This document shows positions 7,694 through 15,726 of a stretch of 48,261 nucleotides of DNA, in pieces. The stretch spans positions 1-48,261 of the forward strand of contig NHDS01000001.1 of assembly GCA_002167215.1 (NCBI GenBank). The letters run 5' to 3'. This stretch comes from Pelagibacteraceae bacterium TMED65 (GTDB lineage: Bacteria > Pseudomonadota > Alphaproteobacteria > TMED127). Position 1 is the stretch's first letter. Each line of letters starts with the position of its first letter. The position numbers and the translations under genes are program-made. The notes beneath the pieces were generated by a model, which made no database searches, had not been told where the DNA came from, and worked only from the letters and a program-made list of their open reading frames with translations.

Positions 7694-8587
7694 ATGAACT
7701 TTTTAAATACTCATATAAATAAAAATTTAACGTTTATTAATCTCATAAAAAATTGTAAAGAAAATTTTTTTTTAAAACCAAATTCACCAGAAACAAAAAA
7801 AATTAACAAAAAATTTGTAAAATTCTATTCATCTAAAATTAAAAATAAAAAAATAACAATTGATTTTGACTCAAAACGCAAAATCTCCTTACCTTTTATA
7901 CAGATGGGAATCCCTTCCTCATTAGGATTATTCGCTTATCATGAACACAATATTTTTTTATTTTATTTAAATAACTTTGGTTATTATAAGAAAGTTGCTG
8001 ATATAGGAGCAAACATTGGGCTTCATTCAATTGTACTATCTAAACTTGGGTATAAAGTAGATGTATTTGAACCAGATCCAAGACATTTTAAACAACTTAA
8101 AAAAAATGTGAAACTAAACAAATGTAAAAATATAACATTTTTTAATAATGCAATTTTTGACAAAAAAAGTGATGTGCAATTTACTAGAGTCATTAATAAT
8201 ACTGCAGCAAATCACATATCTGGCTTTAAAGACAACTTACATGGCCCAGTAAAAAATTTCAAAGTGAAAACGATTGATATAAAAAAAATTGTAAAGAATT
8301 ACGATTTGATTAAAATTGATGCAGAGGGTTCCGAGGGCAAGATAATAAAGAGATTAAGAAAAAGTGATTTTAAAAACGTAGATATTATTTGTGAAATTTC
8401 AGGATTAGATAACGCAAAAATAATTTTTAAACATTGTAATAAAGAAAAAATTAATATTTTTTCTCATAAAATTGCATGGAAAAAAGCCACTAAAATCAGA
8501 GATTTACCTTTACACCATACGGAGGGATTAATAATTATTTCTTCTAAAGACATATCAGATTTATTGCCTAGTAAAAAAAGTAAATGA
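7694..8587 (+). CDS. FkbM family SAM-dependent methyltransferase
   Basis: This 297-residue FkbM-type methyltransferase has motif I DIGANIGLHS at 103-112, VDVFEPDPRHF for motif II, and the family's late motif IKIDAEGSEG near 210-220, in its canonical form. The first 90 residues are Lys-rich and not conserved-looking apart from a short aromatic patch (FAYHEHNIFLF). It overlaps the transketolase gene by 4 bp, so it is in the same operon as the C-C ligase genes. Sugar O-methylation is inferred from family and context. Confidence 0.86.
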   Translation: MNFLNTHINKNLTFINLIKNCKENFFLKPNSPETKKINKKFVKFYSSKIKNKKITIDFDSKRKISLPFIQMGIPSSLGLFAYHEHNIFLFYLNNFGYYKKVADIGANIGLHSIVLSKLGYKVDVFEPDPRHFKQLKKNVKLNKCKNITFFNNAIFDKKSDVQFTRVINNTAANHISGFKDNLHGPVKNFKVKTIDIKKIVKNYDLIKIDAEGSEGKIIKRLRKSDFKNVDIICEISGLDNAKIIFKHCNKEKINIFSHKIAWKKATKIRDLPLHHTEGLIIISSKDISDLLPSKKSK

Positions 8588-9402
8588 TGAGAGATAATAG
8601 CAAAACATTTAACAAAATATCAAAAGAACTGAGATATGAATTAATCAAATTAATTTATAATACCCAGACATCACATTTGGGGTCATCATTGTCGTGTATA
8701 GATATTTTGATAGGTATTTATTTTTCAAAAAATGGATTAGGATCTAAAGTTAACAATAAAAAAAATCTAAAAAATACATTTATTTTAAGCAAAGGACATG
8801 CAGCACCTGCTCTATATGTCGTTTTAGAAAGAAAGAAATATATTTCAAAAAAAATGCTTAACACATACTCAAAACCTAAAAGTTTTCTAGAGGAACATCC
8901 AAATATTAATATAAATGGTGTGCTAGTTTCATCTGGTTCACTTGGACATGGGCTGTCATATGCGGCTGGGATGTCATTAGCGGATAGAATTTCAAATAAG
9001 AACAATAAAAATATCGTTTTAATGAGTGATGGTGAATGTAATGAAGGAAGTGTTTGGGAAGCAGCAATGTTTATTACGGGAAAAAGACTAAAGAATATTC
9101 TTGTGTTCATTGATTGTAATAAATGGCAAGCAACAGAAAGAACCAATGATGTTTTAAAATTTGAGCCAATAAAAAGAAAATGGCAATCTTTCGGGTGGAA
9201 TGTAAAAGAAATAAATGGTCACTCATTTAAAGACATAGAAAATTCTCTCAAGAATTTTCAAAAAAATCCTATACCTACGGCTATAATTTGTCGAACGATT
9301 AAGGGAAAAGGGATTTCTTTTATGCAGGACAACAATCTTTGGCATTATAGAGCTCCAAATGATAAAGAGTTTTTGTTAGCTAAGAAAGAATTGGAAGATT
9401 AA
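8584..9402 (+). CDS. Transketolase, N-terminal (TPP-binding) subunit
   Basis: This 272-residue subunit covers the pyrophosphate-binding half of transketolase. It shows SKGHAAPALY (69-78), GSLGHGLS (118-125) and the TPP/Mg motif SDGECNEG (148-155) with the Asn of DCNKWQ about 25 residues on. Split transketolases transfer a two-carbon ketol unit between sugar phosphates. The partner subunit follows 4 bp downstream. Inside a nucleotide-sugar operon it is more likely a dedicated enzyme building an unusual sugar, or supplying sedoheptulose 7-phosphate, than the housekeeping pentose-phosphate enzyme. The first G of the usual GDG is Ser, which I have the impression also occurs in other split forms. 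Start ATG 8584 gives the ATGA overlap; ATG 8587 is also possible. Confidence 0.88.
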   Translation: MMRDNSKTFNKISKELRYELIKLIYNTQTSHLGSSLSCIDILIGIYFSKNGLGSKVNNKKNLKNTFILSKGHAAPALYVVLERKKYISKKMLNTYSKPKSFLEEHPNININGVLVSSGSLGHGLSYAAGMSLADRISNKNNKNIVLMSDGECNEGSVWEAAMFITGKRLKNILVFIDCNKWQATERTNDVLKFEPIKRKWQSFGWNVKEINGHSFKDIENSLKNFQKNPIPTAIICRTIKGKGISFMQDNNLWHYRAPNDKEFLLAKKELED

Positions 9403-9406
9403 TTAT

Positions 9407-10327
9407 ATGAGAGATACTTTTGTAAAAGAGATAACGAAGCTAGCTGAAAAAAATAAAAAAATTGTAGTTTTGGCTGGAGATATTGGCTACAAACTATTTG
9501 ATAATTTTATTAAAAAATTTCCAAAAAGGTTTTATAATTGTGGTGTAGCAGAGGCTAATATGACAACAGTTGCAGCTGGATTGGCAATAAAAGGATATAT
9601 CCCGATAACATACACTATTGCGACATTTAATGTTTATAAAACAGTAGAACAAATTAAGGTTGATATCTGTTATCCAAATTTAGGAGTTATAATTGTAGGA
9701 GTTGGCTCAGGTTTATCTTACGCAGACTTAGGAGCGACACACCATGCTATAGAAGATATCGGAGTTTTAAGAAGCATCCCTAATTTAAACATAGTTGCTC
9801 CATCAGATCCTTTGGAGCTAGAGTCTTTAGTGCCACAAATTATTAAAAAAAAACAACCTACATATTTGAGGATAGGAAAAAGAGGTGAAAAAAATATCTA
9901 TAAATCAAAACCAAAAATAAAATTTCAAAAATGGAATCAAATTGTTAAGGGTAAAAAAATTTGCATTATAAGCTCAGGAAATATAATAATAAATGCTTAT
10001 GAAGCCATAAAAAATTTAAATAAAAGAAAAATATTCCCATCTCTTATTAGTGCACATACAATTAAACCTTTGGATAAATTTATGTTAAAAAAAATCTTTA
10101 AACAATATCGTTTTGTAGTAACTTTGGAAGAACATTCTAAAATTGGAGGTCTGTCGTCATCGATTTCTGAATTTTATATTGAAAATCAATATAATAACAA
10201 ATTTTTAACATTGAGTACTGGTGAAAATTTTATTGTTAAATCTGGAAAACAAGAAAATGCACTATCGATGTTAGAACTCTCATCAGCTAAAATTGAAAAA
10301 AGAATTATTAAATTTTTGAAAAAATGA
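9407..10327 (+). CDS. Transketolase, C-terminal (pyrimidine-binding) subunit
   Basis: This 306-residue protein supplies the second half of the split transketolase. The catalytic glutamate is E49 in CGVAEANM; the TPP pyrimidine site follows with AAGLAIKGYIPITYTIATF. The SGLSYADLGATHHAIED segment and IVAPSDPLE are typical of the Pyr domain, and the C-terminal third is the regulatory Rossmann-like domain with SAHTIKPLD. It is 4 bp from the N-terminal subunit and overlaps the SDR after it by 4 bp, so the two subunits and the SDR are translated together. Confidence 0.88.
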   Translation: MRDTFVKEITKLAEKNKKIVVLAGDIGYKLFDNFIKKFPKRFYNCGVAEANMTTVAAGLAIKGYIPITYTIATFNVYKTVEQIKVDICYPNLGVIIVGVGSGLSYADLGATHHAIEDIGVLRSIPNLNIVAPSDPLELESLVPQIIKKKQPTYLRIGKRGEKNIYKSKPKIKFQKWNQIVKGKKICIISSGNIIINAYEAIKNLNKRKIFPSLISAHTIKPLDKFMLKKIFKQYRFVVTLEEHSKIGGLSSSISEFYIENQYNNKFLTLSTGENFIVKSGKQENALSMLELSSAKIEKRIIKFLKK

Positions 10328-11115
10328 AAATTGATTTAACAAACAAAACGGCGGTTGTAACAGGAGGAGGTACTGGCATTGGCAGGTATATTGTTAAAGC
10401 TTTTGCTGATGCTGGAGCAAAAGTAGCATTTACAAGTAGGAACAAAAAATCAATTAGAGAAACATTAGAATTAGTATCTGCATCAAAAAATCATAAAGGA
10501 TATAACATTGATTTATCTAAAAAAGGAAATGTGAGCAAGTTTTATAAAAAAGTTAAAAAAGATTTTAAGCATATTGATATTTTAGTTAATAATATTGGAC
10601 ATACACTAAATAAGAAAAATCCTTTTAGTAAGATAGAAAATTGGGAAAAGGTAATGAGGCTTAATTTTTTTACCTCAGTTGAAATGAACAACTATTTTAT
10701 AGGTGATATGAAGAAAAAAAATTGGGGAAGAATTATAAATATTACCTCAGTTGCTGGAATGGAAATAAGTGGTCCATCAACGTTTAATGCTTCAAAAGCA
10801 GCTTTGACCGCTTATACTAAAAGTGTAGGTAGAGCTCTTGCTTTAGAAAGAAGAAATATTGTTATGACAGCAGTTGCACCAGGTATAGTTTTTACTGAAA
10901 AGGGACATTGGACCAAAATGATAAAAAAAAATCCAAAACATGCAAAAAAATACTTAAATGAAAGAGTGCCTTTAGGTAGATTTGGAACCATGGATGAAAC
11001 AACAGGTATAATTGTTTTTTTAGCGTCAGACCATGCATCATTTTTCCATAGCTCAATTATTCACGCAGATGGTGGTCATTCTAAACACTATATGTCAGAT
11101 ACTTTTTTCAAATAA
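10324..11115 (+). CDS. Classical SDR oxidoreductase lacking the catalytic tyrosine
   Basis: This 263-residue classical SDR has the nucleotide loop TGGGTGIG (13-20), LVNNIG (87-92), catalytic-type Ser at S142 (NITSVAG) and K158. The position of the catalytic tyrosine is Phe: STFNASKAAL, F154 where relatives have YxxxK. Codon TTT at that site reads Phe without ambiguity in this sequence. Wild-type classical SDRs need this Tyr as the general acid/base, so the enzyme may be inactive, use another residue, or do a non-redox job. It lies between the transketolase and the acetolactate-synthase-like gene, 6 bp before the latter, which suggests it acts on the product of one of them. Confidence 0.85.
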   Translation: MKIDLTNKTAVVTGGGTGIGRYIVKAFADAGAKVAFTSRNKKSIRETLELVSASKNHKGYNIDLSKKGNVSKFYKKVKKDFKHIDILVNNIGHTLNKKNPFSKIENWEKVMRLNFFTSVEMNNYFIGDMKKKNWGRIINITSVAGMEISGPSTFNASKAALTAYTKSVGRALALERRNIVMTAVAPGIVFTEKGHWTKMIKKNPKHAKKYLNERVPLGRFGTMDETTGIIVFLASDHASFFHSSIIHADGGHSKHYMSDTFFK

Positions 11116-11121
11116 AAAATT

Positions 11122-12861
11122 ATGAAATTAACAGATGTATTTGCAAAAGTAATAAAGAGCGAGGGTATTCAGCACGTATTTGGATTGCAAGGTGGAGCCG
11201 TTGTTCATTTTTTTGATTCTTTAGAAAAACATAAAGTTGGAGTTACTTACAATCATCATGAGGAGAGTGCTGCTCTAGCTGCTACTGCATATGCAAAATT
11301 AACACAGAATCTTGGTTGTGCTGTTGTAACAACAGGTCCAGGTTCAACTAATGCAATAACAGGCCTCATGGCTGCGTGGCAGGACTCTGTGCCATGTCTT
11401 TTTATTAGTGGACAAGCAAGAAGCGAACACACTAGTTATGGAAAAAAAGTAAGACAAGTAGGCACCCAAGAAGTAAATATTTGCGACGTAGTTAAACCTC
11501 TTACAAAATACACAAAGTTTATTAATGATAAAGATTTATTCTTAGATGAATTATATAAATCAATTTCAATAGCTAAAAATGGCCGTCCAGGACCTGTATG
11601 GCTCGATATTGCTCTTGATATTCAATGGTCCGACATTGATTTTAGAAAGAAAAAAATAAAAAAAAAAAGATCTTTAATTAAAAAAAAGAATATTCAATCT
11701 TATAAAAAGGTAATTTATTTATTAAAAAAATCAGAAAAACCTTTATTTGTCATTGGAGGAGGCATAAAGGGGAAAGAAAATGAAAAGTTGTTTAAAAACT
11801 TTATAAAAAAATTTAATTTTCCTTTCGTTTCTACATGGAATGCTGCTGATGTATTGCATACATCGCACAATAAAAATTTAGGAATTATAGGTATGAGTGG
11901 ACAAAGGGGGGCAAATAAAGCCATTTTCGAGTCTGATTTAATAATTTCATTAGGTGCAAGATTAGCGATTCCTCATACAACAACTTTATTTAAAAACTAC
12001 GCCCCTAAAAGTAAAAAAATAATTTTTGATATAGATATAAATGAGTTAAAAAATTCTAATGTAAAATTTGACTATAAAATAAATGATGATTTGTCAAATT
12101 TTTTAAAATATATTTTGAAGAATAATCCAACATTTTCTTTTAATTGGAACAACTTAAAAAATTTTAAAGAAATGAATTGGTATAAGCAAAAAACTCAAAC
12201 GAAACCTAATTCGAATTATTTTATTAAAGAACTCACAAATGTATTGGATAACAACTCATGTATTATTGTAGATGGAGGTGGTACAGCATTATATTCGGGA
12301 TTCCAAAGTTCAATTATTAGAAAATCAAATAAGATTGTTTGTTCTTCATCAATCTCATCAATGGGTACTGGATTAGCAGAAACAATTGGAGCATCGAAAA
12401 CCAAAAAATTTAAAAAATTTTTATGTATTATCGGGGACGGAAGTTTTTTAATGAATATTCAAGATTTACAAACGATAATACAAGACAAGATTAACGTAAT
12501 CATTTTATTAGTAAACAATAATGGATATTTGGCGATTAGACATACACAAAAAGAATTTTTAGGTGGAAGATATTATGGGACACATCCTAAATTTAATTTG
12601 AAATTTCCTGATTATAAAAAAATAGTTAAAGCTTTTGGATTTAAATATATTAAACTCGATCATTCTAAAGATACTTTAAGGACTATAAAGAAATTAAAAA
12701 AAATTATTGGACCGGTAGTTTGTGAAATTAAAACAGATGAAAATCAACCATCTTTATTTAAACAGGGATATAAAAAAAACTCTAGTGGTGTTTTTCAACC
12801 TCAACCATTATCTGAAATGTTTCCATATTTTGATAAACCTATTTCCAATACAAATAATTAA
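11122..12861 (+). CDS. TPP-dependent enzyme, acetolactate synthase-like
   Basis: This 579-residue protein has the full three-domain plan of acetohydroxyacid synthase/pyruvate decarboxylase-type enzymes. The Pyr domain carries the catalytic Glu in NHHEESAA (E47), followed by VTTGPGSTNAITGL. A central domain with FVIGGGIKG comes next. The C-terminal PP domain has IIGDGSFLMNIQDL and VNNNGYLAIR. No IlvN-like regulatory subunit is adjacent, and the setting is a sugar operon. YerE, a relative of this kind, adds a two-carbon unit from pyruvate to a CDP-4-keto sugar to make a branched sugar; a similar role is plausible but not shown here. Ends 0 bp before the next start. Confidence 0.85.
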   Translation: MKLTDVFAKVIKSEGIQHVFGLQGGAVVHFFDSLEKHKVGVTYNHHEESAALAATAYAKLTQNLGCAVVTTGPGSTNAITGLMAAWQDSVPCLFISGQARSEHTSYGKKVRQVGTQEVNICDVVKPLTKYTKFINDKDLFLDELYKSISIAKNGRPGPVWLDIALDIQWSDIDFRKKKIKKKRSLIKKKNIQSYKKVIYLLKKSEKPLFVIGGGIKGKENEKLFKNFIKKFNFPFVSTWNAADVLHTSHNKNLGIIGMSGQRGANKAIFESDLIISLGARLAIPHTTTLFKNYAPKSKKIIFDIDINELKNSNVKFDYKINDDLSNFLKYILKNNPTFSFNWNNLKNFKEMNWYKQKTQTKPNSNYFIKELTNVLDNNSCIIVDGGGTALYSGFQSSIIRKSNKIVCSSSISSMGTGLAETIGASKTKKFKKFLCIIGDGSFLMNIQDLQTIIQDKINVIILLVNNNGYLAIRHTQKEFLGGRYYGTHPKFNLKFPDYKKIVKAFGFKYIKLDHSKDTLRTIKKLKKIIGPVVCEIKTDENQPSLFKQGYKKNSSGVFQPQPLSEMFPYFDKPISNTNN

Positions 12862-14370
12862 ATGAAAAAAATTTTAAAGATATCTGATTTGAAGAAGATA
12901 AGAAAAAAATTTTTAGATAAAAAAATCGCATTAGTTCACGGAGTATTTGATCTCTTTCATTTAGGACACTTAATACATTTAAAGGAAGCAAAAAAAAAAT
13001 GTGATATTTTAATTGTGTCCGTTACTACAGAAAGATTTGTAAACAAAGGCCCAGGAAGACCGTATTATAATGATGCTGAAAGGTTAGAAATTTTATCCTC
13101 TGTTGCCTTAATAGATTTTCTTATTTTATCAAATAAACCGACTTCAGAGGAAATTCTAAAACAGCTAAAACCAGATTACTATATTAAGGGCAAGGAGTAT
13201 GAGGTTAAAGAAAAGGACTATACAGGAAGAATTTATAATGAAGAGAGAGCAACAAAAAAGAGTGGTGGTAAATTAATATTTACAGAGGGAAGAGTTTTTA
13301 GTTCATCAAATTTATTAAATAGATTTTTTATAAATTATACAGATGAACAGAAAAAATATTTAAGAGATATTAAAAATGAAATATCTTTCGATCAAATAAA
13401 TGGGATTTTAAGAAAAATAAAGAACAAAAAAATTTTAATTATTGGAGATACGATATTTGACAAATATATTTTTTGTGAATCTCTCGGAAAGTCTCCCAAG
13501 GAGTCTATTATTTCTGTAAAAAAAATTCGTGAAACAGTTTATGGTGGTGGAATATTAGCAACAGCTAATCATATATCAAATTTTTCAAAACGGGTAACTT
13601 TGTTATCTATAGCTGGGATTAAGGATAAAGCGAAAATTAATTCAAATAGATATCTTAACACAAATGTATCTAAAAAATTTTTTTATTTAGATGACACTAC
13701 AAGTATTTATAAGTCAAGGTTTATTGAAATTGGAAGTGATAATAAATTATTTCAATTTTGTAATAAAGAGAAATTTGAATTGTTAAAAATACAAGAAAAA
13801 AAAATAATTGATTTCTTAAACAAAAACATAAAAAATTTTGATTGCATCATTGTAAATGACTTTGGTCACGGACTCCTTACAAATAGGATAAAAGAGATTA
13901 TTCAAAAAAAATCAAAATATTTGTGTTTAAATGTTCAAACAAATAGTTCAAATTCAGGATTTAACTATGTGACTAATTACAAAAAAGCAAATTATGTTAC
14001 ACTTGATGAACCAGAGGCACGGCTAGCATTACAAGATAAAACTTCAAAAAATGATATTCTTTTTAAAAAATTAAAAAAATTGGTAAAATTTAATTTATTT
14101 TCAATAACTTTTGGAAAAAATGGAACTAGCATTTATGATAACAAAAAAATAGATTATGCTCCAGCGCTAACCAATAAAACGGTTGATACTTTGGGAGCTG
14201 GAGATGCATATTTTGCAATTAGTTCTCTATTTTCTATTGTTGAAAAAAAAAATAAAATTATCGCTTTCGTGGGAAATATTGCTGGATCAATGAAAACTCA
14301 ATACATAGGACATAGCGAGTATATTCAAAAGAAAAATTTTTTAAGTTATCTCAAAACACTTTTATCGTAA
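12862..14370 (+). CDS. Bifunctional cytidylyltransferase-PfkB kinase (HldE-like, swapped order)
   Basis: This 502-residue fusion probably phosphorylates and nucleotidylates a heptose-like sugar phosphate. Residues 20-150 form a nucleotidyltransferase: GVFDLFHLGH with the HxGH motif at 33-36, YYIKGKEYE, and RVFSSSNLLN in the ISSST position. Residues about 170-502 form a PfkB-type kinase with VYGGGILATANHI and the GAGD anion-hole motif at 445-448 (DTLGAGDAYFA). Escherichia coli HldE has the opposite order, kinase first. The downstream SIS isomerase and HAD phosphatase complete a GmhA-HldE-GmhB-like set. The nucleotide (ADP, CDP or GDP) cannot be told from sequence. Overlaps the next gene by one base. 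Confidence 0.83.
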   Translation: MKKILKISDLKKIRKKFLDKKIALVHGVFDLFHLGHLIHLKEAKKKCDILIVSVTTERFVNKGPGRPYYNDAERLEILSSVALIDFLILSNKPTSEEILKQLKPDYYIKGKEYEVKEKDYTGRIYNEERATKKSGGKLIFTEGRVFSSSNLLNRFFINYTDEQKKYLRDIKNEISFDQINGILRKIKNKKILIIGDTIFDKYIFCESLGKSPKESIISVKKIRETVYGGGILATANHISNFSKRVTLLSIAGIKDKAKINSNRYLNTNVSKKFFYLDDTTSIYKSRFIEIGSDNKLFQFCNKEKFELLKIQEKKIIDFLNKNIKNFDCIIVNDFGHGLLTNRIKEIIQKKSKYLCLNVQTNSSNSGFNYVTNYKKANYVTLDEPEARLALQDKTSKNDILFKKLKKLVKFNLFSITFGKNGTSIYDNKKIDYAPALTNKTVDTLGAGDAYFAISSLFSIVEKKNKIIAFVGNIAGSMKTQYIGHSEYIQKKNFLSYLKTLLS

Positions 14371-15131
14371 TGAAAAATTTAAATTCGAATGGGTTTACTA
14401 CAGTAAGTATTCCAACTAAATTAAGAAAAGAAATCAAATTAGATATTAAAAAGATAATATTAAAAAAACTTAAGATCAAAGAAAATTTAAGTTATAAAGA
14501 AATAAGCAGTCTAGTATCTAAATTAAGTGAAAAAAATTTTCATACTTTATTTGGAGGAGTTCCAACCAGATACTTGTCTTTAAATACAGGAAAAAAAATA
14601 AACCAGTGGATTAATCATATGAAATACGTAAATGGTAAAATAAATTCTCTACATTTTCTATCAAGAAAAGATCTTAAATTAAGAAGTGATTTAAATGACA
14701 AACACTATTGTGTTTATTTTAGATGCATGAGACCAAATAATTTAAAAAAAAAAATTTCGTTTGTCCATAGAGACTATGATTTCTGGAAAATAGAAACTCC
14801 CTACACATATCCATTATCTCCTTTTAAAATTTCAAAAAGACACAAGCTATGGATACCAATTTGGGGGTGCACACATCAAAACTCTCTTAGAATGATTAAA
14901 AAAACACATAAAAAAAAAATTAAAGTGAAATATATAAAAAGTAATAAGATATTGAAGCCCCAAATTAATCTGAAAGAAAACAATATTTTGAATGAAAAAA
15001 ATATCAAACAACCAATTAAAAAATTTTCAAAGGAAGCAATTTTATTTGATGATAAAGTAGTTCATTTTGCACCACAAAATCTAAATAAATATATGAGAAT
15101 TTCAGTAGAATTCACAATTATTTCAAAGTAA
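14370..15131 (+). CDS. Putative Fe(II)/2-oxoglutarate-dependent oxygenase
   Basis: I do not recognise a named family, but the 253-residue protein shows the residue pattern of phytanoyl-CoA-dioxygenase-like 2OG enzymes: H133-x-D135 in FVHRDYDFW, LWIPIWGC as the strand after it, a distal H232 in FDDKVVHFAP, and R243 eleven residues later (YMRISVEFTI), fitting the 2OG-binding Arg. The rest is very Lys-rich. The reaction would be hydroxylation or oxidation of a sugar or lipid-linked intermediate. It lies between the HldE-like fusion and the SIS isomerase. An alternative is a structurally similar non-catalytic jelly-roll protein. Confidence 0.5.
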   Translation: MKNLNSNGFTTVSIPTKLRKEIKLDIKKIILKKLKIKENLSYKEISSLVSKLSEKNFHTLFGGVPTRYLSLNTGKKINQWINHMKYVNGKINSLHFLSRKDLKLRSDLNDKHYCVYFRCMRPNNLKKKISFVHRDYDFWKIETPYTYPLSPFKISKRHKLWIPIWGCTHQNSLRMIKKTHKKKIKVKYIKSNKILKPQINLKENNILNEKNIKQPIKKFSKEAILFDDKVVHFAPQNLNKYMRISVEFTIISK

Positions 15132-15143
15132 GAGTTATTGTTT

Positions 15144-15714
15144 ATGAAATCAAACGCAATTAAAAAAAAAAGTATATATAAACAAATTGATAAGGGCTCT
15201 TAATCAAGAAAATTCACGTAAGATAGAAAAACTATGCAACTTGATTATCAAAGCATGGAAAAATAATAACAGTATTTTTCTTTGTGGTAACGGAGGAAGT
15301 GCTGCGAATGCAAATCATATTGCAAACGATTTACTATGCGTTGTTGGAATTAACCACAAAAGAGGCATTTTGGTTGAATCACTGTGTTCGAATGCTTCAG
15401 TAATTACTTGTATAGCTAATGACAGGGGGTATGAAAATATTTTTTCAGAACAGATCAAAGCAAAAGGAAAAAAAAATGATTTATTGATATGTCTCTCCGG
15501 AAGCGGAAATTCAGAGAATATTATTAAAGCTTTAAAAATAGCTAAAAAGAAAAGGATAGATACATTTTCAATATTAGGTTTCAATGGTGGAAAAAGCAAA
15601 AAAATCTCAAATAATTTTATTAATTATGAGGTTAACGATATGCAAGTTTCCGAAGATATTCAGATGATAATCTTTAATATTTGTTTGAAAGAGCTTATGA
15701 AAACTAAGATCTAG
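15144..15714 (+). CDS. SIS-domain phosphosugar isomerase (GmhA-like), frameshifted at a poly-A tract
   Basis: The readable part from TTG 15187 to 15714 (175 residues) is a SIS isomerase: GNGGSAANANHIAND for the phosphate loop, IANDRGYENIF, LSGSGNSENI, and a C-terminal SEDIQMII. GmhA enzymes convert sedoheptulose 7-phosphate to heptose 7-phosphate. The His general base of GmhA seems to be Asn (FNICLKEL), so the substrate may differ. The N-terminus is short by about 15 residues. An ATG at 15144, 13 bp after the upstream stop, starts MKSNAIKKK but hits A10 at 15162-15171 and stops early at about 15201. Adding one A joins it to VYINKLIRALNQ and the rest of the protein. I place the true start at 15144 and regard the break as a length change in the tract or slippage-rescued. 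Confidence 0.75.
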
Positions 15715-15726
15715 TAAATTTATAAA

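Noticed and set aside
8718..9146. 142-residue minus-strand open frame
   Set aside because: Antisense to the transketolase N-terminal subunit with no recognisable domain.
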